The notes under the pieces were generated by a model, which made no database searches, was not told the origin of the DNA, and worked only from the letters and a program-made list of their open reading frames with translations. This document shows positions 1 through 10,300 of a stretch of DNA of 64,000 bases, one piece after another (position 1 is the stretch's first letter; the number at the start of each line of letters is the position of its first letter). The stretch spans positions 150,778 to 214,777 of the forward strand of contig JAKIUF010000001.1 in assembly GCA_021647705.1 (NCBI GenBank), given 5' to 3'. Both the position numbers and the translations under genes were made by a program. This DNA is from Gammaproteobacteria bacterium (GTDB taxonomy: Bacteria > Pseudomonadota > Gammaproteobacteria > SZUA-152).

Positions 1-1371
<1,371 letters not shown>

Positions 1372-1868
1372 TGACTTAGGGACGCGCATGTAATAACTTC
1401 TCGGTTTAGCGCCCGGATTTAGTGCGTATTCGTTCGTTCTGATTGAACAAAAGTGCAGGAATAGTCGTTCTATTTCGAGCTTTTGTGATTGAAGAACGGG
1501 CGAATACGGGCTGAAGCCGGGCTGCAAAACCGGAAGTTATTGCATGCGCGTTCCTTAAGTAAACTCAATGAGTTGCAGAGGTTGCCCGCTTTTTACCAAG
1601 TGTTGACGTCAACATATCATTTTTACAGACCGATTAAACGGTCATGTAAAGGTCAATCAAGCGCTGGAAATACGTTATTTTTAACAATCACTGGGCATTT
1701 AACACAGAGGTCGCAGAGACACAGAGGCGTAGCGTTTTTCGTGTTTTTCTCTGCGACCTTTGCGTCTCTGTGGGCTCTGTGTTCATAACACGTCATTTAT
1801 TAGTACTGGAGTAATTAAAACCACGAGTAAGAGCCTGATTGTGGGAATCTAACATCGATAAATCCTTT
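1372..1868. other. Intergenic stretch with hairpin repeat and a 14-bp palindrome
   Basis: No gene is supported here. The stretch holds a perfect palindrome TGTTGACGTCAACA at 1601-1614, the hairpin repeat listed separately at 1701-1784, and near its right end (1812-1841) a segment that recurs at 5351-5378 inside the broken RhuM locus. Confidence 0.6.
1701..1784. repeat. Intergenic hairpin repeat, AACGCAGAGACGCAGAG family
   Basis: The left arm (1701-1727) and right arm (1749-1784) are near-complementary copies of text built from ACAGAGGTCGCAGAGAC. The flank at 1684-1700 (AATCACTGGGCATTTAAC) is the reverse complement of the tail that follows the related copies at 22.9 kb and 29.0 kb, so this is the same element in the other orientation. 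Confidence 0.75.
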
Positions 1869-2519
1869 TCAACAATCGACAGGTTGTTTGAATGTGTAAT
1901 TCTGTAAGAATCGTTTCACCGCATTTTTTGGTGTCGCGGAGAGCTTCTGCATCAGTGAAAACGGGACATGCTCAATCCGGTGTTCATCCCTAAGGTGATC
2001 AGCCATCTTAAGCCATAGCCGCGCTGTCATCTGTGCATCGGCTAAAGCACGGTGAAACGTGCCATCATTGGGAATATTGGCATACTCCACCAGAGTGCCA
2101 AGCTTGTGGTTCTCCGCCTGCTGATAAATTCGTCTTGCCACCAACATGGAACAGGCAAACTCCCCACGACACTTGCGCTTAACTCTTTCCAGTTCGGCAT
2201 AAAGAAAACGCTTATCAAAAGAGGCGTTATGCGCCACTAAAGCCGCACCACCGGCAAAGTCAGCAAACGCCGTCATCACTTCGCCGCAGGGCGGAGCGTT
2301 CTTCAGCATGGCATTGGTGATACCGGTGTAATCCTCAATAAAAGCACTGATACGCCTGCCCGGATTCATCAAACCCTGAAACTGGTCAACCACCGCACCC
2401 TGCTCAATCTTCACCGCGCCAATCTCAATAGCACGATCACCGTAATCGGGGGAGAGGCCAGTGGTCTCGAAGTCGAGAACGATGACGCTATTGGCGCACT
2501 TGAGGAGAGTGGGCGACAT
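1869..2519 (-). CDS. DnaQ-like 3'-5' exonuclease (DEDDh family)
   Basis: A 216-residue protein with all three exonuclease motifs: ExoI VLDFETTGL with D16 and E18, ExoII LVAHNASFDKRF with D102, and ExoIII HRALADAQ with H156 and D161. This makes it a DEDDh nuclease that removes nucleotides from DNA or RNA 3' ends, like the Pol III epsilon subunit, PolC exonuclease domain or RNase T. It lacks the extra C-terminal domain for binding the polymerase, so I would not call it the replicative proofreading subunit. It starts 7 bp after the stop codon of a RhuM C-terminal remnant on the same strand, so the two were probably an operon once. A piece of this gene (2051-2105) is duplicated at 5379-5431. Confidence 0.85.
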   Translation of the reverse strand: MSPTLLKCANSVIVLDFETTGLSPDYGDRAIEIGAVKIEQGAVVDQFQGLMNPGRRISAFIEDYTGITNAMLKNAPPCGEVMTAFADFAGGAALVAHNASFDKRFLYAELERVKRKCRGEFACSMLVARRIYQQAENHKLGTLVEYANIPNDGTFHRALADAQMTARLWLKMADHLRDEHRIEHVPFSLMQKLSATPKNAVKRFLQNYTFKQPVDC

Positions 2520-2525
2520 ATCAAT

Positions 2526-2731
2526 TCATACCTTTCCGGCTAGCATGTGCATTACCAGCCGTATCAGTATCTCTTTCTGTTTTGGATCGGACTCGGCGAT
2601 AAGCAGAGTCAGTGCCGCCAAGCCAGTATCGTTGATGATCGCATGACCGGCCGCATCCAGCAGGCGGCCATTGCGATGCAGGAAATCGACAAACAAAAAC
2701 GCGCCACCGCGTTTATTGCCATCGGTGCCGG
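2526..2731 (-). pseudogene. C-terminal Fic/Doc-like domain of a RhuM-family gene, 5' part lost
   Basis: Translated on the minus strand this gives GTDGNKRGGAFLFVDFLH followed by a run ending in LIRLVMHMLAGKV and a stop. That is the Fic/Doc-type C-terminal domain that ends RhuM-family proteins, including the GNKR core of the Fic loop (the usual HPFSDGNKR is degraded in front). There is no start codon and no N-terminal RhuM part; the homology stops at about 2731, just upstream of an unrelated toxin-antitoxin unit. The missing half of such a protein is found at 5432-5930. The remnant was not in any ORF longer than about 60 codons with a start. Confidence 0.8.
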
Positions 2732-2823
2732 GTAAGATTTTTTCTTTTTGAATACCTCTGGTTCAAGATAATGCAGCCGACCATGTAATATAATGTGTAC
2801 ATCCGAATACTGCGAGGTAGACC

Positions 2824-3072
2824 ATGAGCCAATCCACCACCATGACCATCCGGCTAGAACCCGAGCTCAAGTCCCGTCTGGATAGGCTGGCGGCGGACAC
2901 TCAGCGCAGCAAATCATTTCTAGCTTCTGAGGCTGTCCGTGAGTTTATTGAACTCAACGAGTGGCAGATTCAGGAGATCAACGCTGCTCTCAAAGAAGCT
3001 GACGAGGGGGATTTCGCCAGTCCGGAGGAAAAAGCGACTGCATTCAACAAGTGGGGTGTCGATGCGGATTAA
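2824..3072 (+). CDS. Ribbon-helix-helix antitoxin (ParD/RelB-CopG type)
   Basis: An 82-residue protein. The N-terminal third (TMTIRLEPELKSRLDRLA... to about residue 40) is a ribbon-helix-helix DNA-binding domain in which the first strand contacts the operator. The acidic C-terminal half (EINAALKEADEGDFAS) is the usual toxin-wrapping tail. A good -10 box TATAAT lies at 2789-2794, 30 bp before the ATG, and a GAGG ribosome site at 2813-2816. The gene overlaps the ParE-like toxin start by 11 bp, the normal translational coupling of such pairs. Because the toxin reading frame is broken, the antitoxin may now be an orphan that still represses its own promoter. Confidence 0.85.
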   Translation: MSQSTTMTIRLEPELKSRLDRLAADTQRSKSFLASEAVREFIELNEWQIQEINAALKEADEGDFASPEEKATAFNKWGVDAD

Positions 3073-3332
3073 ATGGCTGCGTAAGGCATTAAAAAACCTG
3101 GATGATCAGGGACCGCCAGGCCGCCCAACGTGTAGTGCAACGGATTGTTCAAGCCATTTTTTTATTGAGCGATAGCCCGTCGCTTGGTCACCCAGGGCGA
3201 TTACCAGGCACTCATGAACTGGTAATTCCCAAAACCCATTATATTGTTCCTTACCGCGTTCGTCCTCGTTTGCAACGCATCGAGATTCTTCGCGTCTTTC
3301 ATGCCTCACGTCAACCACCTGAACGCTGGTAG
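3062..3332 (+). pseudogene. ParE/RelE-like toxin, frameshifted
   Basis: Translation from the ATG at 3062 gives MRIKWLRKALKNLDDQ, the normal start of a ParE toxin. It then runs into a nonsense tail in the same frame. The true continuation is in another frame from about 3102: IRDRQAAQRVVQRI..., later GTHELVIPKTHYIVPYRV and IEILRVFHASRQPPE, which is the conserved C-terminal strand of ParE/RelE toxins (YRV...I.I..V.H..R). The break lies at about 3100-3106; a few codons (typically an extra helix segment) also seem missing. ParE toxins poison gyrase and RelE cleaves mRNA; which one this was cannot be decided. A sequencing error is the alternative explanation. Confidence 0.75.
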
Positions 3333-3446
3333 TCATTTTTTAGCTAAGAATACCTCTTTCCTCGTGGTTTCTTAGAGAAGTGGCCAAAAAAATTGAGGCA
3401 GTAGCATAAGTGAAATTCCTGAGGTATTTTTAACACCCCAACACGC

Positions 3447-4358
3447 TTATCCCAACAATAACGTATGCAATTTATCCAGCGCTTCACGTCTCTTTTGGCC
3501 TCCCATTTTATCCAAATTCTGTAGCTTCCATTGGATGGCAGGAAGATTTACCGCCTGAGGGAAAACAAAACACGACCAATCCGCATTTCCCCGCTTAACA
3601 GACAACAAAAATTCCTTATCACTGTTGCTCAAGCAAGCATGCAGCGCCTTCACCAGATCTGAACGAGCATTCAATAACACCGGTAAACTTACCACCTCAT
3701 TCACCATGTCTTCAAATTCCGCATGGTAAAGATCCGTTATATCTATCTCATTGGGGGCCAGTAACTCCACCATCGGGCGGTTATGGGCCATCAAATAGAT
3801 CAGAAATGCACTTTTCAGATCTTCCGTAATGCCTTCGCTTTCCAACAATAACTTTACGTCAAACAGATCGCGAGGGTGCTGCCGATCCAAAGCGGCACAG
3901 ATTTTCCCTGCATACAGCTCTTCAAAGGAGAGCACTTGCATTTCGGCATAACCAAATCGCCGCTGCACGCTAGCACTCAACGCCTGCACCACAGGCGGGA
4001 ACAAACTGCCACGCAACACTGGCGTGACCTCCATCTTCACCGTGATATTGCCACGTTGCACCACCAGCCGTTGACGAAATGTGGTACCGCGCAATACTCG
4101 GTCAGTCACTCGCGAACCAGGCAGCAGATGCTCAATATCTTCACCAATGCTGGCCAGCGCCGCATCAATCGCCTTCAGGCTGGTGTTTCTATCCTCAACC
4201 GGGAGATAAACCAGGTCAATATCCACTGACAAGCGTGGCATATCGCGCACAAACAGATTGATCGCCGTACCGCCCTTGAGCACGAAACATGGCTGCTTTG
4301 CCACCAAAGGCAGCAACTGCACCAGCAGTTGTACCTGATCAGAAAAATTCGTCGTCAT
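3447..4358 (-). CDS. abiEii: AbiEii toxin-family nucleotidyltransferase (type IV toxin-antitoxin)
   Basis: The start was chosen at the ATG at 4358 (MTTNFSDQ), which overlaps the end of abiEi by 20 bp; an upstream in-frame ATG at 4412 would add 18 unlikely residues. The 303-residue product has the DUF1814 motifs: LKGGTAINLF (G29-G30-T31), DIDLVY (D46 and D48, metal-binding), KMEVTP near 108-113, and AGKICAALDRQHPRDLFD near 165-182. Proteins of this family are nucleotidyltransferase-fold toxins that stop growth reversibly and can give abortive phage infection. All catalytic motifs look intact, so this is probably a working toxin. Confidence 0.88.
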   Translation of the reverse strand: MTTNFSDQVQLLVQLLPLVAKQPCFVLKGGTAINLFVRDMPRLSVDIDLVYLPVEDRNTSLKAIDAALASIGEDIEHLLPGSRVTDRVLRGTTFRQRLVVQRGNITVKMEVTPVLRGSLFPPVVQALSASVQRRFGYAEMQVLSFEELYAGKICAALDRQHPRDLFDVKLLLESEGITEDLKSAFLIYLMAHNRPMVELLAPNEIDITDLYHAEFEDMVNEVVSLPVLLNARSDLVKALHACLSNSDKEFLLSVKRGNADWSCFVFPQAVNLPAIQWKLQNLDKMGGQKRREALDKLHTLLLG

Positions 4359-5124
4359 GCTTATCCATCTCTCTGGGTACGGTGATTTGATAACGCTTAT
4401 CCAACACACCACCCGATACGATCATTCGCTTGCCACTGCCCAGATCAACCCCATCAACCTTCAGCGCATTAAACCAGGCGTGATGATGACGCTGGGCAAA
4501 CCACAAAAATAGCCGCTTGGCTTTCACTTGGCCACAACTCGACAATAGCGACTGCAACAACACCGGACGCAGATTGATGGCGGAGTCGAACAGTTTATCC
4601 AACTGACTGAAATCGGCCTTGTTACGCACCTCTGCCGCCAGCTCCAACAATGCCAATTCCGGCGTGGCATAAGGGATGGGCCAATCCCAGTGGCCAAAAG
4701 GCTGATTCAGCAATGCGAATTCAGGCAATACTTCAAACAGTTTTAGCCTGTGTTGTGTAAAGGTGAAATTCCCCTCCACCTTATCCAGCTTGGACAACCA
4801 GCTCGGCAGAGCTGTGAGAGAGTAAAGCTGTATGGCATTTTTATCACTCAAGGCCAGATAGTGACTCAACCCCTGCTGCTGCAAAGCGCTGAGGCCACCC
4901 ACATGCAGGTCATGCCCCAACTCCCGCAAGGAGTAGAGCAGGTGCTGCCACTTCAAAGGCGGCCCGGGCCGTCGGTAGGCCCCTCGCGCCACCGCCTGTA
5001 AAACTCCATTACGGACAAAAGCATCCACCCGATACCTGGGAAAACCTTTTTCCAGCAGCCAGGCGCGGTCTACCACCTGCCCTTCTGGCAGGTGGCTAAC
5101 AAGATCAGAAGGGGGAGAGCTCAT
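4339..5124 (-). CDS. abiEi: AbiEi-family antitoxin and autorepressor
   Basis: A 261-residue protein in front of and overlapping the AbiEii toxin. Residues about 10-60 (VVDRAWLLEKGFPRYRVDAFVRNGVLQAVARGAYRRPG) are the N-terminal winged-helix typical of AbiEi antitoxins; the rest matches the longer C-terminal antitoxin domain, including PYATPELALLELAAEV. In studied AbiE systems the antitoxin counteracts the toxin without binding it (type IV) and represses its own promoter by binding two inverted repeats. The sequence upstream shows exactly such a pair of repeats around a sigma-70 promoter, listed separately. Confidence 0.87.
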   Translation of the reverse strand: MSSPPSDLVSHLPEGQVVDRAWLLEKGFPRYRVDAFVRNGVLQAVARGAYRRPGPPLKWQHLLYSLRELGHDLHVGGLSALQQQGLSHYLALSDKNAIQLYSLTALPSWLSKLDKVEGNFTFTQHRLKLFEVLPEFALLNQPFGHWDWPIPYATPELALLELAAEVRNKADFSQLDKLFDSAINLRPVLLQSLLSSCGQVKAKRLFLWFAQRHHHAWFNALKVDGVDLGSGKRMIVSGGVLDKRYQITVPREMDKHDDEFF

Positions 5125-5150
5125 GATAAAGGTTTATCTCTGCTAGATTT

Positions 5151-5231
5151 TGCATATCCATGGTATGCATTATGGCCGCTTAGCAAACTGCAATCAAGTT
5201 TATGTTTTTTGCATACTAAGTATATGCAAAA
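5151..5231. promoter_or_regulatory. Twin inverted-repeat operator of the abiE operon
   Basis: Two inverted repeats share the pattern TGCATA-N7-TATGCA: 5151-5169, and 5207-5231, where the arms extend to TTTTGCATA/TATGCAAAA. Their centres are 59 bp apart. They flank the promoter at 5169-5197. This is what is known for AbiEi binding in other bacteria, so autorepression is the likely role. Confidence 0.8.
5169..5197 (-). promoter_or_regulatory. Sigma-70 promoter of abiEi-abiEii
   Basis: On the minus strand, TTGATT (5192-5197) and CATAAT (5169-5174) are separated by exactly 17 bp. The -10 box touches one arm of the downstream inverted repeat and the -35 box lies 10 bp from the upstream one, so a bound repressor would block polymerase from both sides. 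Confidence 0.7.
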
Positions 5232-5350
5232 TTGGATACTCTTAAACTACGTCGCTATCCCTACCAAGAGATTCCTGCAAGCGTAGCTAAATAACCACTC
5301 CTTCGAGAATACTTGAGGCTGAAGATTGCTTTTTCACGGTTACGGGAGGA

Positions 5351-5431
5351 ATTAAAACCACGAGTAAGAGGCTGATTGGGTGAAACGTGCCATCATTGGG
5401 GATATTGGCAACTCCACCAGGGTGCCAAGCT
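5351..5431. repeat. Scrambled duplicate of the exonuclease locus fused into rhuM
   Basis: 5351-5378 repeats 1814-1841 (ATTAAAACCACGAGTAAGAG and on), and 5379-5431 repeats 2051-2105 inside the exonuclease gene with a few changes. In the source these two parts are 209 bp apart, so the copy has an internal deletion. The copy replaces the 3' half of the RhuM gene. Confidence 0.8.
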
Positions 5432-5930
5432 TAAAGGTCTGGGTATAGCGACTGACAATATTCACCAAATCGCTGCCTGCCTCGGCCGTCATCACCGAGG
5501 ACCTGGCCGCCTTTTGGATCAGGGCAATGGCCTGTTGCAACGCCTCTGCGTTTTTATCGAAGCGTTGTTGATTGATGGCGTAGCCCTGTACCAGATACTC
5601 TTTTAGACGCTGAGTAGCCCAAATACGGAATTGAGTTCCTTTTTTGGAATTGACCCGATAACCGACCGAGATGATGGCATCGAGATTGTAATAATCTACC
5701 TGATAGATTTTTCCGTCAGCGGCAGTTGTTGCATTTTTTGCAACCACTGAATCACGCCCAAGCTCTTTATCCTTAAAAATATTTCTCAGATGGCGGGAAA
5801 TCACCGATTTATCACGATCAAATAAATCAGCCATCTGCTGCAGGCTAAGCCACAAGGTCTCCTGTGCGCCATCCAACCTGACCTCGATGGTGTGGTTACC
5901 GGATTCGTAAATCAGAATTTCGCCGTTCAT
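5352..5930 (-). pseudogene. RhuM-family protein, C-terminal half replaced
   Basis: The start is taken at the ATG at 5930 (MNGEILIYESGNHTIEVRL) with AGAAGAG in front. About 165 residues match RhuM: the HTH-like part SLQQMADLFDRDKSVISRHLRNIF and the core YNLDAIISVGYRVNSKKGTQFRIWATQRLKEYLVQGY. After VSRYTQTF the frame passes into KLGTLVE, which is the exonuclease duplicate, and ends in a nonsense tail. The normal RhuM protein continues for about 170 residues into a Fic/Doc domain; that domain survives alone at 2526-2731. The role of RhuM proteins is uncertain; they were first noted on a Salmonella pathogenicity island and often sit in defence islands. A truncated product may still be made. Confidence 0.85.
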
Positions 5931-6027
5931 TGCTCTTCTTTTGTCATCTTTGCTCTGGTTGCCTTGTTGAAACATGGGAACGAGAAAATCCTATTGCGGG
6001 ATGCCTGGTATCGGCCAATAGCGGACA

Positions 6028-6516
6028 CTAAAAATCTTTTCGCAACGCGCGCCTAGATGCCTGATCAACCAAACCAAATAGTCTATCGATCTTATCTTTC
6101 TTACTAGATGGCTGATGGCCTACTACCTTAACTAACTCGCATTTTTGTATAGAGGTTATTCGGTAAAACTCCTGGTACAGCTCATAATTATTCAGCCGCT
6201 TATTTTTACTAGAGAAATAATTGCTTTGTTCAAGACGGGCACGCCTCCCCGGCAAACCAATTATATTTTGGGAATCTGTATAAACCGTCAAAGTAATTTC
6301 ACTTCCGTTAGCCAAAGCAATCGTTTCACTCAGTGACCACAACAAAGTTTGTAATTCCAATTTAGTCGAACTGGTTTGTTCAAAACGTTTCACTTTCACC
6401 GTATCTTTAAGCGAGTCAATAGACGCGTTCAGGTCAGATATCAGAAGGTAAGCGCCATACCCCACCTTTAACTTAGTATCAACACTACCATCAGTAAAAA
6501 CCAGCAAGTTAGGCAT
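6028..6516 (-). CDS. Ribonuclease H-like protein
   Basis: A 162-residue protein with an RNase HI layout: LLVFTDGSVD (D9), KLELQTLLW (E54), LTVYTDSQNI (D81), VVGHQPSSKK (H134) and IDRLFGLVDQASR (D151). The four acidic residues and the histidine are those that hold the two metals and act in cleavage of RNA in RNA-DNA hybrids. It is divergent in sequence from the housekeeping RnhA, so I treat it as an accessory RNase H. It is followed upstream (same strand, 60 bp away) by a cold-shock-like gene. Both are bracketed by two direct copies of the 5' region of a RhuM gene, which suggests this pair arrived as cargo. Confidence 0.75.
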   Translation of the reverse strand: MPNLLVFTDGSVDTKLKVGYGAYLLISDLNASIDSLKDTVKVKRFEQTSSTKLELQTLLWSLSETIALANGSEITLTVYTDSQNIIGLPGRRARLEQSNYFSSKNKRLNNYELYQEFYRITSIQKCELVKVVGHQPSSKKDKIDRLFGLVDQASRRALRKDF

Positions 6517-6576
6517 CTTTTAAATCCATTCAAAACTGAAATTCATTTTGGGTCGAGTGCCGAAATTTATTTCAAT

Positions 6577-6840
6577 TTATGTCATGACCCCAGGTCGAAA
6601 CGGCTTTATGTTTCGTTTGCCACCATGTGGCCCGCTTGATTTATTTTGATGCATAATCTTGACCTTTTTAGCGATTAATCCTCGCTTATCTGGGTGACAT
6701 TCAAATTCAACGGTTACGCCAACTTTGAGAAATTGACACTTAACAAGGTCGGCCTTACGTACCATTATGTCTGGGCCATCTCCGTTGTCGAGAAACCCAG
6801 AGTCCTTATCGCGGAACCACTTTTTGACTACAGTTTGCAA
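6577..6840 (-). CDS. Small cold-shock-domain-like protein
   Basis: An 87-residue protein. Residues 1-62 (VVKKWFRDKDSGFLDNGDGPDIMVRKADL ... GVTVEFECHPDKRGLIAKKVKI) follow the layout of a cold-shock OB fold (KWF...GF...D.FVH...L..G..V.F......G..A..V), with the RNP1-like stretch SGFLDNG in place of GFGFI. A basic tail (KSSGPHGGKRNIKPFRPG) follows. It probably binds single-stranded nucleic acid. It precedes the RNase H-like gene on the same strand. The match is by layout only; key aromatic residues of true Csp proteins are partly missing. Confidence 0.6.
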   Translation of the reverse strand: MQTVVKKWFRDKDSGFLDNGDGPDIMVRKADLVKCQFLKVGVTVEFECHPDKRGLIAKKVKIMHQNKSSGPHGGKRNIKPFRPGVMT

Positions 6841-6886
6841 TACTCTACTCCTAATTTAGCATTCATCACATTTATTCCAATCTACT

Positions 6887-7174
6887 ATTCCGGTAATCGA
6901 CCAAGACGATGGTATCGAGGTTCTAATGGTCAATCTTACGCTCCACCGAGCGTTTACCCTCTTGTTGAACTATCCGGAATTTCCGGACAGTTGCCCCCTG
7001 AATAAGCTCCTGTTCTTTATAAATATTTTTAAGATGCTCATTCACCGTACGCACATCTTTGCCAAACAGCGCCGCCATCTGTTTTTGGGTTAGCTACAAG
7101 GTATCCTGTGCGCCATCCAACCTGACCTCGATGGTTTGGTTGCCAGATTAGTAAATCAGAATTTCACCGTTCAT
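6887..7174 (-). pseudogene. Decayed N-terminal part of a second RhuM gene
   Basis: From the ATG at 7174 the minus strand reads MNGEILIY, stop, SGNQTIEVRLDGAQDTL, stop, LTQKQMAALFGKDVRTVNEHLKNIYKEQEL..., later SVERKIDH, stop, NLDTIVLVDYR. That is a RhuM N-terminal domain with at least three in-frame stops. It ends at about 6887. Its 5' 100 bp and the untranslated flank to about 7270 are nearly identical to those of the other copy (5820-6025), so one gave rise to the other or both mark old insertion points. Confidence 0.8.
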
Positions 7175-7313
7175 TGCTCTTCTTTTGTCATCTTTGCTCT
7201 GGTTGCCTCGTTGAAACATGGGAACGAAATCCTATTGTGGGGCGCTTGGTATCAGCCGTTAAGCGGACATTTAACCTGGGGAACCTATTTGTTACCCAAT
7301 TGCATGATTTTTC

Positions 7314-10300
7314 TTAACGTGGCTGTCCGGTTTGTTGATGTGGCTTTGACACATCCAAAACGAACACATCAATAAACCCTGTAAGTTCTTGCGGTAGGCT
7401 TGCTTCGATGCTGCTTTTTAGTTCCTGAGCGCTTCCGATACTGTGTCTTTTACGACCTGCAACCTTTTCGTCTCCACCAAACCATATTACGAGGTAAATA
7501 CCCTGTTGCTCTGCGTCTGAGTGAATGGAGTAGCGTTCATGCAGTTGAGTGGAAGCGGCTGTGTATAGATCGCCATGCCACTGCCCTTTAACCTCTGTGA
7601 CAAGCAATCGTCTTTTGCCACCAATCATTTTGGTCACCGTGAAATCACTCCGCTTTGCATCCTTTAGCTGATGCTCTAGTGTCACTGAGCAGCCTTGCTG
7701 CTTAAGCATCAAGTCGAGGCGTTCAGCAATAATCTCCGTAGACCGTACTTCGCCCAGCCGCTCACCTTTCTCATAAAAGTGATCTGCGGAGTTGAACTCT
7801 CCACCATCTATGGCTTTCTGAAAGGCTTGGAGTTCTTGGATCACGAGTTGACGCAGGCCTTCCACAGTAACCACTGCGTCGCTGTCTAGCCGGTCTACGA
7901 TTTCCCGCGGTGTCGGCGGCTCGAAATCCCTCAATGCTTTCTTCCTGACTTGACCCGCATGTATGCTCTTCATGTTCATGTTCATGTGCAAGTCAGCGAA
8001 ACGCGGATTGGCAAGAAGTCGACCGAGGACAGGAATAGCATCATCGGGATCATCTGAGTTGATTGACCAAAGCACCTCGGTCAAGAAGCGGTATGCGGTC
8101 TCTTCTTTGGGGCTTTCCGACCCCCAATGGTTCGGCAGGTCTACCTTAGGCCATTGGTCAATGAAGGCATCCAGAATAGCTTCAACCTTACTTGATTTGA
8201 ACTTGGGCCAATAGGGCTGGTCGCGATAGCTCATTCGCCCAGACCGCTCGTTAAGTATAAGCGCTGTGTCTTTATCGGCTTTGAGCCAGTCCCAGTATGT
8301 TTCAGGTGTATCGTCCAGAAAGTACCACGCACGCACGAACCAGAATGTACGCTTTTGTTCGATGTCTTCACTGCCAGACGGGTTGGGCCAGTTGGACATG
8401 AACTCTTCGCAACGCAAAGCAATGGCTTCTTTCAAATCATCCCGGTTGCCGTACTGAGCAGCAATCTCAAAAAGTGTATCTAGTGGGCTAAAAGCCAACC
8501 CACTAAAACGTTTAAGCCATTCAATTGATAGCGCAGCGCGCAAATGGCTGAAGACCTCTTCGCTGCGCAGTAACCAAAGCTCAGGATGATTACACCCCGA
8601 CTGTGCCAGTTGCGGCTCAAGGTACTGCCGGAGAAAATTCTCGGCACTCGCGTCATCAGGGAAAATGAGGCGGTCAACTTCCGTCTTCAGCGCATCACGC
8701 TCTTCTTTTGAGACTGAGCCGTAGTTCATGTGAATGTTAGTTCGCAGCGCTTTCAGAAGCCTAATATCAACGTCTTCCAGGTTGCCTTTAGCACGCAAAA
8801 TTTCCAAGCAAGCAGCATAAAGGATTGCCTCCGAGTGCTGATGCTTCGAAACACACTGTAGCTCAGCGAGTTTAATCAGATCGGGGACGTTCGGAGCTAT
8901 GAAGTTGAGGCCGTTTCTTAGCGCGTTCCGAACCAGCGTCTCATCGCCAAACTCGTGCACAATTTTGTCCGGGTCATTAAGTACAAGTTTCGCGAAGCGA
9001 ACCAAACAATCCCAATGACGACCACCTTCGACTAGCTCACGGTTGTCTTGGACATATTTGATGTTCGCTGCACGGATTTCATCTTGGTGCCTACGGCGAC
9101 GCCCCATCCTTCGGGCAGACTTGAATCGTCGCATTCCGTGCTTTCGCTCAAATTGTTCTGTAGTTCTGTTGGACTTAGCCCACTCTCGCATGAATGAGGG
9201 TTTTTCCAGCGCTTGTTCACGCATATGACGCCGCAAGTCATCTGAGCCTTGCTTTTCCTTATTTCGATAGTACTGATGCCCAGTCATGAAACTCGCCCAC
9301 AAATCTGGGTTATCAGTCTCAAATGCCAGATCGACTACAAATTTGTCGTCATCTATACGAAAATTAAGGCCAGAGTGAGAGTACATTCTGAATTTATGTA
9401 TCTTAGTCTCGAAAATCTCGTCACGGTCGGTCAGTTTCTCGAACACATGAGCGATAATGCCTTGTCGCAGGCTGTTGTCTTCTTGAAGCACTTTTACCGC
9501 CTTGCTTTGGTCAGTGCCTTTGCGCTCATGGAAATTCAAGTTTTCGACCCATTGCCAAATCCGTATTGGATTAAAGGGAGGTGTTGTCAATTCGAAGTAA
9601 CGGTCCAACATTGATCCTACGATTTTGCTTATACCGTTTCGGCAGTTACATTCATAAGACTTCTTGCCGCATGTGCAGGCTATGTCTTTGGTTAGTTCAT
9701 CCAAGAGCCATTCGATAGTCGCCAAGTCCAGCCCGTCGATAAATAGCTTTACGAAGTAGCGGTCACTTATTGCGTGCTCTGGGTGGTCTGGGTAAAGGTT
9801 TGTACAGACCCGAAAAAAGTCTGCAAGATAAGTCCGCTGGAATGTTTCCAAGCCTAGTGACTTGATCGTCTCAGCCGCAATACTCAGAGAAATATTACTG
9901 GCTTCAGAAATAAGAACGTCGATGTCAGAACAAAGATCATCGTCGGCGATATCAAGCAAACAGCTATTCGCCAACCAACGAGTGTTTTCGCTTTCTTCCG
10001 GCATTAAAGCGAGTTGGCGTAACTCATCCCTAAACTGTTCGATTGCTGGTGATCCCATCAAGAGTTCAAGGATCAGATCACGCAAGTGCCCGTCATTTCC
10101 AGTCGCAAGAAGAGGTTTGATCTCTTCCAAAACATCTTGGGTGAAAAACCCTGCAACACTGAACCTGCGCCAGGAGTCCCCTCTGCGAAAGTAAGGGTTT
10201 TGTGTTTCAATTTCTTTTAGCCGGTTTACAAGCAGGCGTTTTGACGAATGCTCAAGCTGGGAAGGATCGCCGTTAGCTAATACTGCGTAAGGGTCAAGTT

